Shown here: one piece after another, positions 33,121 through 44,865 of the stretch
How the letters are laid out: every line of letters begins with the position of its first letter
How positions within the stretch are numbered: the first letter of the stretch is position 1
Origin: Patiria miniata
Lineage: Eukaryota > Echinodermata > Asteroidea > Valvatida > Asterinidae
DNA length: 64,000 nt
Direction of reading: 5' to 3'
Assembly (NCBI RefSeq): GCF_015706575.1
Contig: NW_024037062.1
Coordinates: forward strand, 4,832,811-4,896,810
Translations under genes and position numbers: made by a program
Notes under the pieces: generated by a model
What the model was told of the DNA's origin: nothing
Seen by the model: only the letters and a program-made list of their open reading frames with translations
Databases searched by the model: none

Positions 33121-34646
33121 CTGGATACGCTAATGGGAAGAAGCCTATATACATTCAAATTGTCGAAGCTTGGCGATCCAACCTCCCTTTCAACCCATCC
33201 GTGCCAAACGCCTGAAGCTAGCGAACCAGCATCAATGAAGGTGGGCCCATATCTATTTATCAAACAAACCCGATTGATTCTTTATGCCCTGGATATACTC
33301 GTAACTGAGCTATATGTTATACTACAGCTCTCTGCACGACACAACCTATGCTACATCGCCATCCCATCTACTGTTACGTCGCATGGAAACTGTACCCTAA
33401 TCAAATGTAAATACTAATCCAAAGGAGCAAGAGATGGGGACATCCGAAGTATGTGGCCAGTCTACGATATCTCTTATCGAGCAGGTTACTCATTTTCGGG
33501 GATAATTAAGAAAATTAGTGCTGCGTCTCTATTATTTCAGCAGTGGCGTTGTGGCGCGCCGAAGGCGAAGTTTCTTTCTTGTCAATCTAGGCCTACGCAT
33601 ACTTCTTGCGGGCGGCGGTTTCACTAGTGACGTAACGAAATTCTTCCCACAAAACTAGATCGAAATTCAATGCGTGAGACCTGTCGTGTGTGTAGTTGAT
33701 GAAAAGTGATGTTTCCTCGTTCATCCATAGCTCTGTTGGTCATCCTCCAAACCAGCTAAAGTTCAGGTGATGAATTTCATTAGGCATATTTGTGGTGTGA
33801 AGGGAACTTCCCGTATTAAGTAGACAATCACAAGGTTTGTTGCTCACAACTGAAGTGGATGGTCTATTCACAGCATTAATTTGTATCACTGACGGTTTGC
33901 ATTTTAGATATTAGTGGGCTGTAGAAAAGATGTTATCAAACATAACGAAAGACGTTGCTTCCCTGCATTAATTGATAAATTGAACTTTGAAGATATTTTT
34001 GAACGAACACATCTTACAGTTACGTTCCTCGTGCTCTTCAACAAATAGTATTTTTGTTCTATTTATATATTATCAACTTGTATGTTTTATTCCGACCAAA
34101 CAAACTTCCCTTTCCCCTTTTTTTTTTGGACGTGTGCAACCCTGTGGGCACAAACAGATCCGCTTTGCGAGCAGACTGGCTTCCGGTCCGTACATTACTG
34201 ATACTGATGGGGCGGGAACCAGCCTATCCAGCGAGAACGCTGCTAAAAAGTAAAACTGAACATTCACAAGCACACAGATAGTAAGTTAACACAACCAAGT
34301 GAATTATCTGATACTTATACTACTTTTTTCCCCGGTGGTGTCTCATTCGAAGCGTTAAAACTTATACTTTCTATTAGGCTAGGGAATTTATCAATCAAAT
34401 TTCAAGACTGACACCCGAAAGAGCCCGAATATTAATGGAAACTAGGCTGAAGTAGCATCATGCAAATTACAGTACATGCCAGCTTTGTTCCACCACACAC
34501 ACGCACAATACATGATATACATGATATATCACGATGGGAAAATTGTTCCGTGTATCATTGTAAGACGTGATCAGCTAGTCTTCTTTGGTGTCTGGCTGTC
34601 ACCGTACGCATCTGAAATTTTCACTGCACTGTTGTAACCCAAGAAA
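32158..34646. other. Non-coding stretch with a long C run
   Basis: A run of about 40 C residues lies at 33080-33119 beside CGCTGGATACGC, which may be the worn end of a CAGTGGCGTA-type hAT MITE. A possible acceptor before 34160 leads into IRFASRLASGPYITDTDGAG, but no family was recognised. Confidence 0.35.
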
Positions 34647-35040
34647 CAGTGATATACGCAGCAGAAACACATTACAATAGTGCAGTGAACATGGAGTCAA
34701 TTTAACGGGCTAATTAGGCACTAATTAGTGTTCGGCTGAAGCCAATACCAAAATGAAGTGTGCCCAGTACCATGATCTCGTAGATTATGAAATAACATTG
34801 TGACTTTTTGACAACAATATGCGGTACACCTTGTTTTAAATATGCAGTGATATACGCAGTTAAAAAGAATGCATTTTGATAGTGCAGTAAAAATAGGGTC
34901 CACTTTAAACGGGCTAATCAGGAACTATTTAGTATTCGGTTGCAGCCCATACCACTGAAATTAAGTGTGCCACAGTGACATGATGTCGTAGATTATGAAA
35001 TGAAATTGTGATTTTTTTTGACATGTGCGGTACACTTTGC
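34647..35040 (+). repeat. Two-copy 198-bp tandem duplication
   Basis: CAGTGATATACGCAG starts each unit (34647 and 34845). Shared blocks include ATAGTGCAGT, ACGGGCTAAT, CGTAGATTATGAAAT and TGCGGTACAC. Copies are roughly 75-80 percent alike by eye. Confidence 0.75.
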
Positions 35041-35380
35041 CTCAAAATGATGCATGTTCTTTCCAACATCTTTAAAAGCGTTGAAAAATAACACGAAATG
35101 TGATGATTCCCATTACGCAGCTAATTAAATGGTAATTATTGCATCAAAATTTCAAAAATGGTTGATGAAACGGTTGCTTATGTTGTGTTTTTTGAAATGG
35201 CGTGAAAACATATTGTTATTTGTCGTTTATTATGGAAAATAATGAAGTTATCTTTCTGGAAAATAGATCACCATTTGCCGCATGTATTATAGATTTGTTT
35301 TACTTTTGGTGAATGCGCGGCTGAATCTGCGGCTAGCTGAATCCGCCGGCGGCCAGAAATCCGGCGGAATCCGTTTGAAA

Positions 35381-35512
35381 GCTCACGCACACGACGTTTC
35401 AAACTCACGCACACGACGTTTCAAACTCACGCACACGACGGAAGCTCACACACGACGTTTAATTAGCTCACACGCCCACGATGTTTCAAACTCACGCACA
35501 CGTCGTTTGCCT
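35381..35512 (+). repeat. About 21-bp tandem repeat (CACGCACACGACGTTTCAAA)
   Basis: Roughly six imperfect units. It causes the open frame with repeated THDVSNS / RTRRF peptides. It follows a GC-rich hairpin (CCGCCGGCGGCC...CCGGCGG) at about 35343-35367. Confidence 0.75.
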
Positions 35513-35654
35513 GTCCGTTTTAGAACACCATACTATATAAATCGGACGTCATCATAAGACGATCAGATTCAAAATGATGACTCCTCCCATGAGTGTGGAC
35601 TTTTCCTTTTTGGACGGTGTTTTATTTCAGCGATTATAATAATAATTTGGGAGG

Positions 35655-35980
35655 CTAATCATCCTTACTCACAGCTGAGAAGCTGAATTGCGAAGGACGC
35701 GGCCGGCTACAACCTGATCGAGCCGCTGGCATGTAGGCCTAAAGGCGCCTCCGGCAACCAGCCACATCGACCCATATATGACCACGGAGCACAGCCTGAG
35801 ATCGAAAGTGTTTTTGATTTTTTCCTGAGGGAGGAAAACCAGAGGGCCCGGAGAAAAACCCTCGTGGCACGGGAGAGAACCAACGCACAACTCTACTCAA
35901 ATGGTCCGAGCCGGGAATCGAACCAGGCGGCCACAGTGGTGAGAGGCGAGCGCCTCCCCAACTAGCCACCCATGCCACCC
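35655..35980 (-). mobile_element. tRNA-derived SINE
   Basis: On the minus strand, box A (TGGCTAGTTGGGG, about 35969-35956) and box B (CTGGTTCGATTCCCGGC, about 35926-35910) lie at correct spacing within a tRNA-like head. The body contains GGTTCTCTCCCGTGCCACGA, TTTTTCTCC and CTGGTTTTCCTCCC, phrases common in SINE bodies of marine animals. The 3' end is approximate. It would be a Pol III-transcribed, non-autonomous retroelement copy. Confidence 0.72.
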
Positions 35981-36851
35981 TAAAATGATCTGTGCTGCAA
36001 ATCGCACACGGGCAAGTTGAACCGTTTAATCACAAAAACTGAACATGAAATGTGGATGAAATTGATCGGAATGACCTTGACATTTGGAGTTGTTGCGGTT
36101 GCTCAGTCACACCTACTTGGCACCGTTGGCAGCGGCTGACGAGCTTGACAGACCCGCCGTCGCGCTAAAAAACATCAGCTCGAGTGCATACAGAGAATTG
36201 GCCCATTTGTCCATTGTAAAGAGCCTTGATCCTCAAATTCCTTCAAACAGGACCGATGGCGAACTTGCTAAGTATGGTCAGTTTAGCTGAATGAGTGAAG
36301 TAATTTGCAAACAAACCGCAAACAAACCGAAGAAACGTTATTGCGAGCATGACATTATACAATATATTAATAAATACGTATGGACATTCATATATACAGA
36401 GTAAATAGTTTTTATTAACATTACTTTTTGTTGGGGGAGGGGTAGTGGAAAGGCCTTAATTTTTACACGGTGTTCTTTTACAGTATAGAACATTTGTAAC
36501 AAATACTGGCGATGTTATTTTGAGCATACAAAATATCTTGAACTTGAAGATTATGGTTACAATAAAGACCTCTTATTTAGTTTTGGTGGGCCCAGCATTC
36601 GTACCCTTACTTGGTCACTTAATAATCTAAAAATTCGCCTATATACATTTGTGAAAGAACATGTTAAAATATAGTTGGGGAATTAAAAAACGGAATGTTG
36701 ATGATGGTATGTTTCCTAATTCTAATTCGAGTCCCCGTGACAGAAAATCATGTCTATAAATCATATTGCTTTATAGTGATTGATATCTATATTTTCTTGA
36801 ATCATTGTAATAACTAGAGGTTGTAGGAACAACCACACGGTGTTGGGCCAT
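35981..36851. other. Non-coding stretch with one unexplained frame
   Basis: The frame at 36084-36290 encodes SHTYLAPLAAADELDRPAVA and further residues, with a less biased composition than its neighbours. No family is recognised, and there are no convincing splice sites. Confidence 0.3.
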
Positions 36852-37820
36852 GGATTACCGCAAACTTTGCCACACACATTAACTCAAAATGCATGTTTAA
36901 ATCCATGTTTGACTTTTTCAACATGCCGCCAGAGGGCGCTCTAACATTTGATGACGTCACCTGTAATATTTGTGTACAGTACTGCCTAGGCAGACACTCA
37001 CATCATTGAAAGCAAGTTTGCATCTTCTGCCAATTTCAAATAATAAGGCAATTCCGGTTTTGACCGGAAGGGTCACATGATTTTGTACTTAATACCGAAA
37101 ATTACGACCCTGCTATATTGTATCGATTGCCATTAAAACCAAAATCAAATCTGTAGCAGTTGATTTTACATCGATTTTCAAAGATTAAATGTAGACATCT
37201 CTGATTGCTTGTAATATGATACTTGATGACGTCATTGTAACGTCATTACCTGAAAGTTCAAGAGCTATGGTAACTGTGCTATATATAGCCAAATCTTGAT
37301 TATATCTATCACGGTATATTTTTTAGCAATTTTTTTAGCAAGGTCTTTTTATTGTAACGCGCACAGGTCTTGTCTGCGTTATGGTCATGATGTACATTAA
37401 TTTTGAAGCGATGACCGCAAACTTCGCCACAGACATCAAGTGAAAATGCGTTTTTGACGTTTTTTAACCTGCCGCTAGAGGGCGCTGTAACACTTCATGG
37501 CGTCACCCATCATTTTTTTGTAAGGTCAATCCAGGCAGACACTAACATCATTGAAAGCAAGTTCATATCTGTTTCCACTTTCAAATTATTAGGCACTTCC
37601 GGTTTTGATCGGAGGGAAGGGTCCCGTGATTTGACGCGCACAACATAACATGAAGAGCATGTATTATCATGTCGATTGCCGCAAAATTCAAGTTCCGGTC
37701 TCTCACGGTTGATTTTATATTGAATTTCAAAGATTAAATTTATTAATTTTTTTGGAGTGACTTCACGTGACCCACGATGACGTCATAATGACGTAATTGC
37801 AAAAAACTACATCATCAGTG
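36852..37820 (+). repeat. Two-copy duplicated module (558-bp offset) with TGACGTCA sites
   Basis: Modules at 36852-37270 and 37410-37820 share ACCGCAAACTT, GCCACA, CCGC...AGAGGGCGCT, CAGGCAGACACT, ACATCATTGAAAGCAAGTT, the inverted CTTCCGGTTTTG..CGG and GATTTTCAAAGATTAAAT-like blocks. TGACGTCA occurs at 36952, 37227 and 37778. GGTGTTGGGC at 36839 and its inverse near 37968-37992 may be terminal repeats of a larger element spanning about 36823-37995. Confidence 0.65.
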
Positions 37821-38804
37821 GGTTGTGCATTCATGTATTGCCAATTGAAGTTCATATATATTTTCATTTTGACAAACAGTTCTGGAAAAGAATTTGTCTT
37901 GAAGAATAAATAAAACAAAAACAAGAATATTGAATTCATAGAATAACAATAGGTTTTGGGCTAAAGCCCAACACCTAATAAAGCCCAACACCTAATTAAC
38001 AAAATTGATCGCAAGTTGTGTATTGCTCCCGTTTTACTCACATTCGGTATGCACATGTGGACATTTATATGTGGATAGTTGTCAATACATGTATTGGGAA
38101 GGGCGCGCATAAACCAAACCACATCGAGCCATTCACGTATTTTGTTTACGATGGCAATTCATCTTCAACTGGCCTGGCATCGAATGTACAAGTGGGAAGC
38201 TGATGCCTTCCATATGGCCAAATGATCTTAGGATGGAGTCAAGCGCGGCTTTTCAGCGGTCAAAAACGTCTGTCTATACCAAAACCCGTCCTTTAATTCG
38301 CATCTTTTACGGGAATAAGGAAAAATGTCCGTGTGTATATAATACATGTATATGTCTGAAGCAGGACAAACGTTGTTGGGGTTCATGACAAGAATATTTT
38401 ACACTGCTTAATAGGTATTAAATGTATTAACCATTGCAAGGCAGTAGATTCGTGGACTGGTAAACGTGACTAGTTCTATCGTATATCCTGAATCCAAGTG
38501 AGGCCTTTTTTCCTCGTATACTTCTCATTTTAGTTCTTAAAGCCAAAGGAAATATAAAACATTTACAAACATCACAAAATTAAACTACCAAATTATTATG
38601 AAATGCTGGCTGTTAGTGAATGACAGTCTAAAGCATCCTGTAAAATCAGGGCACCTGGTGTGCTGTTATTTTCAAGAAAAGTGGTATTTTTGTATCATAT
38701 TTCAAATAGCTTTTTTTTCTTCAAATAATGTCCCGAATTTGCCACATTTAGTCCGCATTTTGTTTACAATCGATTAAGCACCTATATGATCGGGTACAAG
38801 CCAG
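37821..38804. other. Non-coding stretch
   Basis: Contains TTGGGCTAAAGCCCAA (37957-37972) and a repeated AAAGCCCAACACCTAAT. No gene recognised. Confidence 0.4.
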
Positions 38805-39515
38805 CTAGACTGGTTCCCTGACCTTACGATTCCCCGACGTCAGGGTGCACACAAGTATAACAATTCCCATAGGCACCAGTGATAAATCCCCATACATCAA
38901 AAATCTTTTAAAAATACTTAGAACTCTCACAAGTGTTCAGGCATCACAGAAAAAATAATGATGATCAACATGTCGTCTTTCATTTTCTTTTCAATTTTTG
39001 GTGGGTTGACTGATGACTTTTTGGAGAAATTCTCACCCGAAGAAGAACGCCCCTAAAATGATTGATGTTTCCCAAACTGGAAGAGTAGCCATTTGGAAAA
39101 AGATCCCTCCACAACATGGTTAAATAGCGCCACTTTTGGACCCAATTGCATTCAAATTACTCAGAATTGGAAGCCCCAAGTCTAGGCCAGAGGTGCAGTG
39201 CTTATATGTCTTCAATTCCCTAATTACATGGCTGTCAAAACTCTCTAATATAGAAGAATTTGAGTGTATAACTTTTACTCGTGAGCTTGGCGGACAGATT
39301 TTTGGCCTATTTACCTATAAATTGCTTCATCTTAAGTGGTGTCAGGGAACCAGACTACGGGAAAATGATTCCTTTTCTTGGTTTTTCCAGCATCTATGAA
39401 CACAAAACTTAAAAAAAGTCAGAGTAACAATATTTGCTATAAAATACTAACTCCCAAATCCATCCATTTCTGAAAATTACAGCAAAAGCAAATGTTGTAT
39501 ATTCCCTTTAAGTGA
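38805..39515 (-). mobile_element. GTCAGGGAACCAGACTA-family MITE, copy 2
   Basis: An end at 38805-38822 (TAGACTGGTTCCCTGACC) and an inverted end at 39341-39356 (GTCAGGGAACCAGACT) bound about 550 bases. The part from 39341 to 39515 is inverted-homologous to the right part of copy 1 (TTCTTGGTTTTTCCAGCAT, AATATTTGCTAT, AGCAAAAGCAAATGTTGTA). Confidence 0.6.
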
Positions 39516-40981
39516 AGCTTAGTTATAATTGGTGTGTGTTGTCGAGAAGAAGGCATTGAATATGAATGCAGTGGCCCAACCAGAAGACGGGAAACCCCAA
39601 CCTGCTGCATGGTGTGTGTGGCAATCCTGCAATACGGGGAGAAGGGACCCCACCCCCGAAAAACAATTGCCGGGGGGCGCCAATGGCGATTTCCCATTCA
39701 CATACGTCTAGATTTTACCTACGTTTACCAAAATCTGCACTGAATTTTCCCCAAATAGTGTAATAGCTCTAAAATAATGTTCTTCCGCTACATTTTCATA
39801 TGCAACAGAATGCTGCGGGAAATGGGCGTACATTCACGCTTAAAGAGCTCCCCATGTATTATAGTTTGAGACATAACAGCTGACGAGGTGCAAAAGAAAG
39901 ACTTTGCTCTTTGTAATTTGGCCTGGGATATTTTTCGATTTGTGTTAGCACGTGCGTGGATATCACTCAGCGTGACGGTCACGTTCCAACTTGACCGCGA
40001 TCCTACTTACAGTCCCCGTACCCCAAATCATAGAGAAAGGACACGAAAACCATCAATCAAGTGTCAAGTTCCCGGTCTATCGCATCATCAAAGCCCTGGT
40101 GTCAGATTCCTTGATAGACAGGTCTGTTGCGCGCGCTATATGTACCCATGGTCAACGTCGTTTGAATAGGTCCAACAAAATTGGGGGAGGGGCCGGTGGA
40201 GAGTGACCATTCGATGCCCTTTTGTGTTTGGTTTTGTTTTTCTCTTTCTTGAGGTGTGGGTCAAGGTGTGTTGAGAGCCATTAAGAGTTCGTGGTTTGGA
40301 AACAAGGAAATCCTGGATTCCTTCCTTTGTTTGTTGTAATTCGTGACATGTTTATCCGTTAATCATTCCCCAATGTCAGAGCCGTTCCTGTATAGAAGTT
40401 GCTGCAATGGGGCCTACGTCTATCTGTAAACTTGAACTGTATATTTCCTCGTTTCCGCAGACGGAAGGGAAACCGTTGTTTCTCAGATAATAAAATATCT
40501 ATATATCTATATATAACAACAGCCTTGACTTTAAAAAGATGCACAAATCGAGGTTATATGACGCCGGTTGCTTTGTGTAGAAGAGTTGTTGCGTTTAGGG
40601 TAAAATTTAACACAACATTTCAACGTATAACTTTTGATGGTACATGTAGGCCTAGTTCCGTTGCAACTCGTAGGTCGCAAATGTTATCGCGCGTTCTCCT
40701 CATCACACTATTTTAAATCCAGTTTGGCTTTGTCAGTGATAATCGTAATTTAGTGATTGTCGTTCACTTATTTTCCCCCCAAAAGATAAAAGTTGGAAAC
40801 AGCTTGAAACAAAAGTGGTCCTTCCGCTTAATATCAAGATAAAGACAAGCGGAAGTCCGTGCACTTTAGTTTTTTTGTATTCGTCCAGCGAGGCCTCCAA
40901 CTATTATGGTCCGGGTTTAATAAACGCGGCCCAACCGTTATTCGCTGACTAAAGGAGGCTTAATGATTATGACCTTTCTCT
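39516..40981. other. Non-coding stretch
   Basis: No supported gene. A small hairpin CCTTCCGCTT / AAGCGGAAG lies at 40822-40858. Open frames at about 39888-40206 have no recognised motifs. Confidence 0.4.
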
Positions 40982-41010
40982 TCAATTCAATTCAATTCAA
41001 TTCAAAATAC
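40982..41010 (-). repeat. (AATTC)n microsatellite next to a LINE-like tail
   Basis: Four to five TTCAA pentamers are followed by AAAATACTTTATTTATCC. Short tandem repeats next to TACTTTATT are usual at 3' ends of L2/CR1-type elements on the minus strand. No coding part was recognised upstream. Confidence 0.5.
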
Positions 41011-41457
41011 TTTATTTATCCTTACAAAGGCAATTACATATGGTTGGACAGCTCATTAAAAACACTTAGTAAATTACAAGTCGAGTAAATATAAATACAT
41101 AAAACTTACAACACAGCTTGGTCTAAACGGCCGGAAACAAAATACCGATGTTAATTGGAATTGAAAGTGACGATAAAAGACAACCTTTTCTCTCCATTTA
41201 CTTTTTACCTGTATCAAAAGTTTGTAACGTTTTTCCAGATCCTTTTGGAAATGAAATTCCGACTTTCCTCTCCGAATTGATTGCCTGACAATATTTGCTC
41301 TCCGTTGCTCTGCGTTGCAAAACTTTCCTGGTGCTTTGCACTTAGAAACAAAACCTATGTTGGAAAAAAAGGAAACTTCCCATGTAAAGATCCCATATTT
41401 GTGCGTGTGTACTTCGTATGGCGCATTGGAAGGCCCCACGTATATACGCGGGATCCG
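41011..41457. other. Non-coding stretch
   Basis: A minus-strand frame of 121 codons (41074-41439) has no recognised family. Confidence 0.35.
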
Positions 41458-41905
41458 CCCGATAGTCCGAAGGTTCTTTAGTCCGAAGGTCCGATAGTCC
41501 GAATGTATAAAATTATCATAAGAGGGGGTTCGTTAGTCCGAAAATGAAATAAGTTTCGTTAATCCGAACATTTGAAGCAATAGTCCGAAGGTTCATTAGT
41601 CCGAAGGTACATTATTCCGAAGGGACGGTCCGAAGGTCCGGTAGTCCGAATTTAGAATAAGGTTAATCAGTCCGAAGGCTCAATTGTCCGAAACGAAAAT
41701 AAGGTTCATTAGTCCGAAGGTTCATTATTCCGAATTGAAGATACGGTCGGATAGTCCGAATCGACAATAAGGTCCGATAGTCCGAATCGACAATTAGGTC
41801 CGATAGTCCGAATCGACAATATGGTCCCATTGTAAATTCGGACTATCGAACCTTATTGTCCATTCGGACTATCGAACCTTATCGTCCATTCGGACTATCG
41901 GACCA
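41458..41905. repeat. AGTCCGAA tandem array that inverts near its right end
   Basis: About 20 copies of WTAGTCCGAA, spaced 12-25 bases, run from 41461 to about 41827. The sequence then switches to the complementary TTCGGACTATCG (41840-41901). The array can fold on itself. A shorter inverted set lies at 43198-43285. It could be the body of a foldback transposon. Confidence 0.8.
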
Positions 41906-42419
41906 ACTATAGGGCCTATGATCCAACAATGATCCAACTATGTGCTAAAATCGTTTTGATATGTTCAGTTCAGTACTTCTCGTTGAAATTGGGAAAATAG
42001 GCCTGGTTACGTGCATTTTTAAAAGTTGTAACACTGGTTTTTGCAATATCTGTCAATCTTTTCAAGCATCACAAATATTAAGATTCCTATCCATTATGGT
42101 GTGCAGTAAAAATTTGCAGAATAGCCTCCGTCACGAGTTATTAATTAATAAATATCACCCTTTTTGCCGGCTTCCATTGGTCGATACCGAGACCCACGCG
42201 AAGTCACGCCGAGTGACGCTAATGAATATGCGAATATGCGCTTCGTCATTGTTGCCCCCAAATCGGCCAAGCATGCAAGCAAACCTGAAAACTATGCATG
42301 TGATGTTTGGTCGGCAAAAAATACCGGTCAAAATTTTGCTAAGAGATAGTTCGAGGTGTAACACAAGCGTTTGAAACAATAGATTAAGCTGAAATTCGGA
42401 ATATACTTAGACGATATTA
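41906..42419. other. Non-coding stretch
   Basis: No gene recognised. Confidence 0.4.
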
Positions 42420-42816
42420 TAGGCCATCAGCCTGGGAGTTTGGTTGGTATCAAATGAGGGGAATAATGCTCATAGTGATTTTTGGCAAGATATGTACCCC
42501 TGTAGTTGGAAAATACGTAATAGCATTGCAGCAGTGTCAGCTTTTTGGGTGCTATCACTGAAAAAAAAATGGCGGCCAAAACATGCTTGGAACCTCGTAT
42601 AATTAATCCGGTAACAAGCACATTGGCGGCCATTTGGAACAAAAAAAAACATTAAAAGTGATAACACCCCAAAAAAACTGCCACCGCTCACACTGCAAAG
42701 CTATACACATTTTCCAACTCTAGATGTGCATACCTTGCCAAAAATCGCTATGAACATTGCTCCTTTCGATCATTTGATCCCGGTGGCCCAATTTTTGGAC
42801 CGAAGCCGATAGCCTA
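42420..42816. mobile_element. MITE with long imperfect inverted arms
   Basis: Ends are TAGGCCATCAGC and GCCGATAGCCTA. Inner arms match over about 80 bases, for example TATCAAATGAGG / ATCATTTGAT, TCATAGTGATTTTTGGCAAG / CTTGCCAAAAATCGCTATGA and TTGGAAAAT / ATTTTCCAA. No coding capacity. Confidence 0.75.
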
Positions 42817-43076
42817 TGAGTGTTCAACTACTCGTGAAATAACAACTTGAGGAGATTCCTAGAAATTGAGATAAATACATAGATTTTGGGACGTTTTCGA
42901 ATGATTTTTTCCCGACTTTGTTTAAGGTCAGCTATACCAGTAACCAGTATTTACGTTTCGGCATCGATGACGGCGATATTTTTCACTGACATGAAGTTTA
43001 GAATTTCTTTTTTCGTTACAATTTAACATTTCAATCAGCTAATACTGAACATATTTTCTGAGAAACACAGCGTTCA

Positions 43077-43150
43077 AAAGGCCATGTTTTTTTGGGGTGC
43101 ATGAATTTCACTGCTCTGTTATAGCGTTTAAGTACGTTATCGGATGAATT
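43077..43150 (+). repeat. Dispersed repeat shared with 52545-52620
   Basis: CCATGTTTTT..GG.GTGCA.GA, TCTGTT, AGCG, AGTACGT.ATCGGAT.AA and TTG.TAAC occur in the same order at both sites. Confidence 0.55.
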
Positions 43151-43197
43151 TTGTTAACAACCGGGACGCTTTGGTCTTCGCAAACACACGGCTGTAA

Positions 43198-43285
43198 TGG
43201 GCCCTTCGGACTATCGAAGCTTCGGACTATGGAACCTTCGGACGAACGAACCCTCGGACTAATGACCCTTCGGACTATCGGGCTG
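43198..43285 (-). repeat. Second, short AGTCCGAA array (inverted)
   Basis: Five TTCGGACTA-type units. On the minus strand it begins GCCCGATAGTCCGAAG, as does the main array at 41457. It lies just beyond the 3' end of the LINE at 43448-44611. Confidence 0.75.
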
Positions 43286-43447
43286 TAACCCGTATGACGT
43301 GTATTACAGTGTATGCTTGAAAGGTTGGACACTTCAGGGTCGTTGACCCCTGAACACACAAACACACAACTATACAAATTGTTTAAAACAATAAACATGG
43401 TGAGGAAAGGGGAGAATAAAAAAAATCTTAACAAATAGCCAATGAGT

Positions 43448-44611
43448 TCAAAGAAGCTGCGTTACATAATTTGAGATTAAAGCCCTCTTGTATTTTCGTT
43501 TGAATTGGCCAACGGACGACTGACTTCGAGTGGATTCGTCCAATGCATTCCAAAGACGCGGGCCGTAGTATTTCAAAGTGCTGAGGGAATGAGTTGTGCG
43601 AGTGAACGGTAGGAATAAATTGTGCTTATTGCGAGACCTAGTAGAATATCTGTGAGTATCTGGTACTGAGATAAAGAAAGAAGAGAAGGAATGAGGAAGA
43701 AGATTATTAACAAATTTAAACATAAAAATACCCGTGTGGAGTTGATTAATGTCAGTTAGTTTGAGCGTGTTTAGTGATGTGAAAAGAGGTGCAGTGTGTT
43801 CACGTGGGTGAGAATTTGTGCAGATCCTGATAGCTTGCTTTTGTATTATGGTGAGCGGATGAAGCTTAGAGTTAGTTGCATGTGCCCAGACGATGTGACA
43901 ATAGCTAAGGTGAGGAAGAATAAGAAAGTTATAAAGAAGAATCATTGACGCCTCAGGGAGAAAAGAGCGGAGCTTAGCCATTACGCCGGTGTTCCTAGCT
44001 TGACTTTGGCAAGTAGCTGAGATATGCTCACTCCATGAGAGTTTCTCGTCAATTGTGACACCTAAAAATTTGGTAGAGAAAACTCTAGAGATGAGAACAT
44101 GCTCGATTATTATAGGGTACGGATTAGAGAAAGAGCCAGATTTAAAAAAAATCATGTGCTTCGTTTTGCCACGATTTAAGGAAAGCTTATTTGCCCTGAA
44201 CCAAGAAGAAACTTTATTAAGTTCCGCATTTAGAGAATTGACAAGAGAATGGAGATTGGGACCGGTGTGCAGAAGGGTAGTGTCATCAGCAAAAAGCGTA
44301 AAAGAGAGAGACGAGGAAGAATTAGACAGGTCATTAATATACAGAAGAAATAGAAGGGGACCAAGAATAGAGCCTTGAGGAACACCATGAAGAATACCTT
44401 GCTTAGACGAAGAATAATTATGAACAAAGGTAAACTGCTGTCTGTTTGAGAGATAACTGGAAAGCCACTCATGGGCAACACCTCTAATTCCATAAAACTC
44501 AAGTTTAGACAGAAGGATAGAATGATCAATCGTATCAAACGGTTTAGAGAGATCGATGAAGATTCCAATGGCGCTAATTTTATCATTCAAGGCAGAGGTG
44601 AGTTTGCAGAT
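43448..44611 (-). mobile_element. Jockey/CR1-group LINE, 5'-truncated reverse transcriptase with open frame
   Basis: The minus strand has one uninterrupted frame of about 385 codons. Counting from 44590, the reverse transcriptase palm is visible as FIDLSKPFDTIDH (11-23), GVPQGSILGPLLFLLYIND (69-87) and FADDTTLL (100-107), then the thumb block KFLGVTIDEKLSW and a C-terminal YYGPRLWNALDE. The frame runs back through LTSALNDK to a truncation near 44620, so the endonuclease and the first reverse transcriptase motifs are absent. No stops or shifts were noticed in the remaining part, which points to a recent but dead-on-arrival insertion. An 11-base tandem duplication ACCATTATGAC lies at the cut edge (44621-44642). 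The exact clade is uncertain. Confidence 0.9.
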
Positions 44612-44865
44612 GTGAGTAGGACCATTATGACACCATTATGACTAAATACGGTACAATAAAAATTATGAGACCCCAATGGAAATAAGCCAGTTCTGTTGAT
44701 GAAATCAATTGTTTGTTTCGTTCTTCACCTTTGTGTTGTTCTTTGTGGTGAATTTGTGTTGAATTTTTTTCTCATTATACTAAACTAAACTAAACTAAAG
44801 TATCGTGCACGTATCGAAATAAAATACCTTTAAAATTAGTTTACATTTATGCATTGTACTCGAAT
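44612..44865. other. Short spacer with (ACTAA)n
   Basis: Four ACTAA pentamers occur near 44779-44800. Nothing else recognised. Confidence 0.6.

Noticed and set aside
36084-36290. 68-codon frame as a host exon
   Set aside because: Composition is plausible but no family, start context or splice site supports it; mentioned only as unexplained.
36823-37995. A single transposon bounded by GGTGTTGGGC ends
   Set aside because: Only about ten bases are inverted and no target duplication was found, so only the internal duplication is called.
44055-44378. 107-codon plus-strand frame
   Set aside because: Antisense shadow of the LINE reverse transcriptase.
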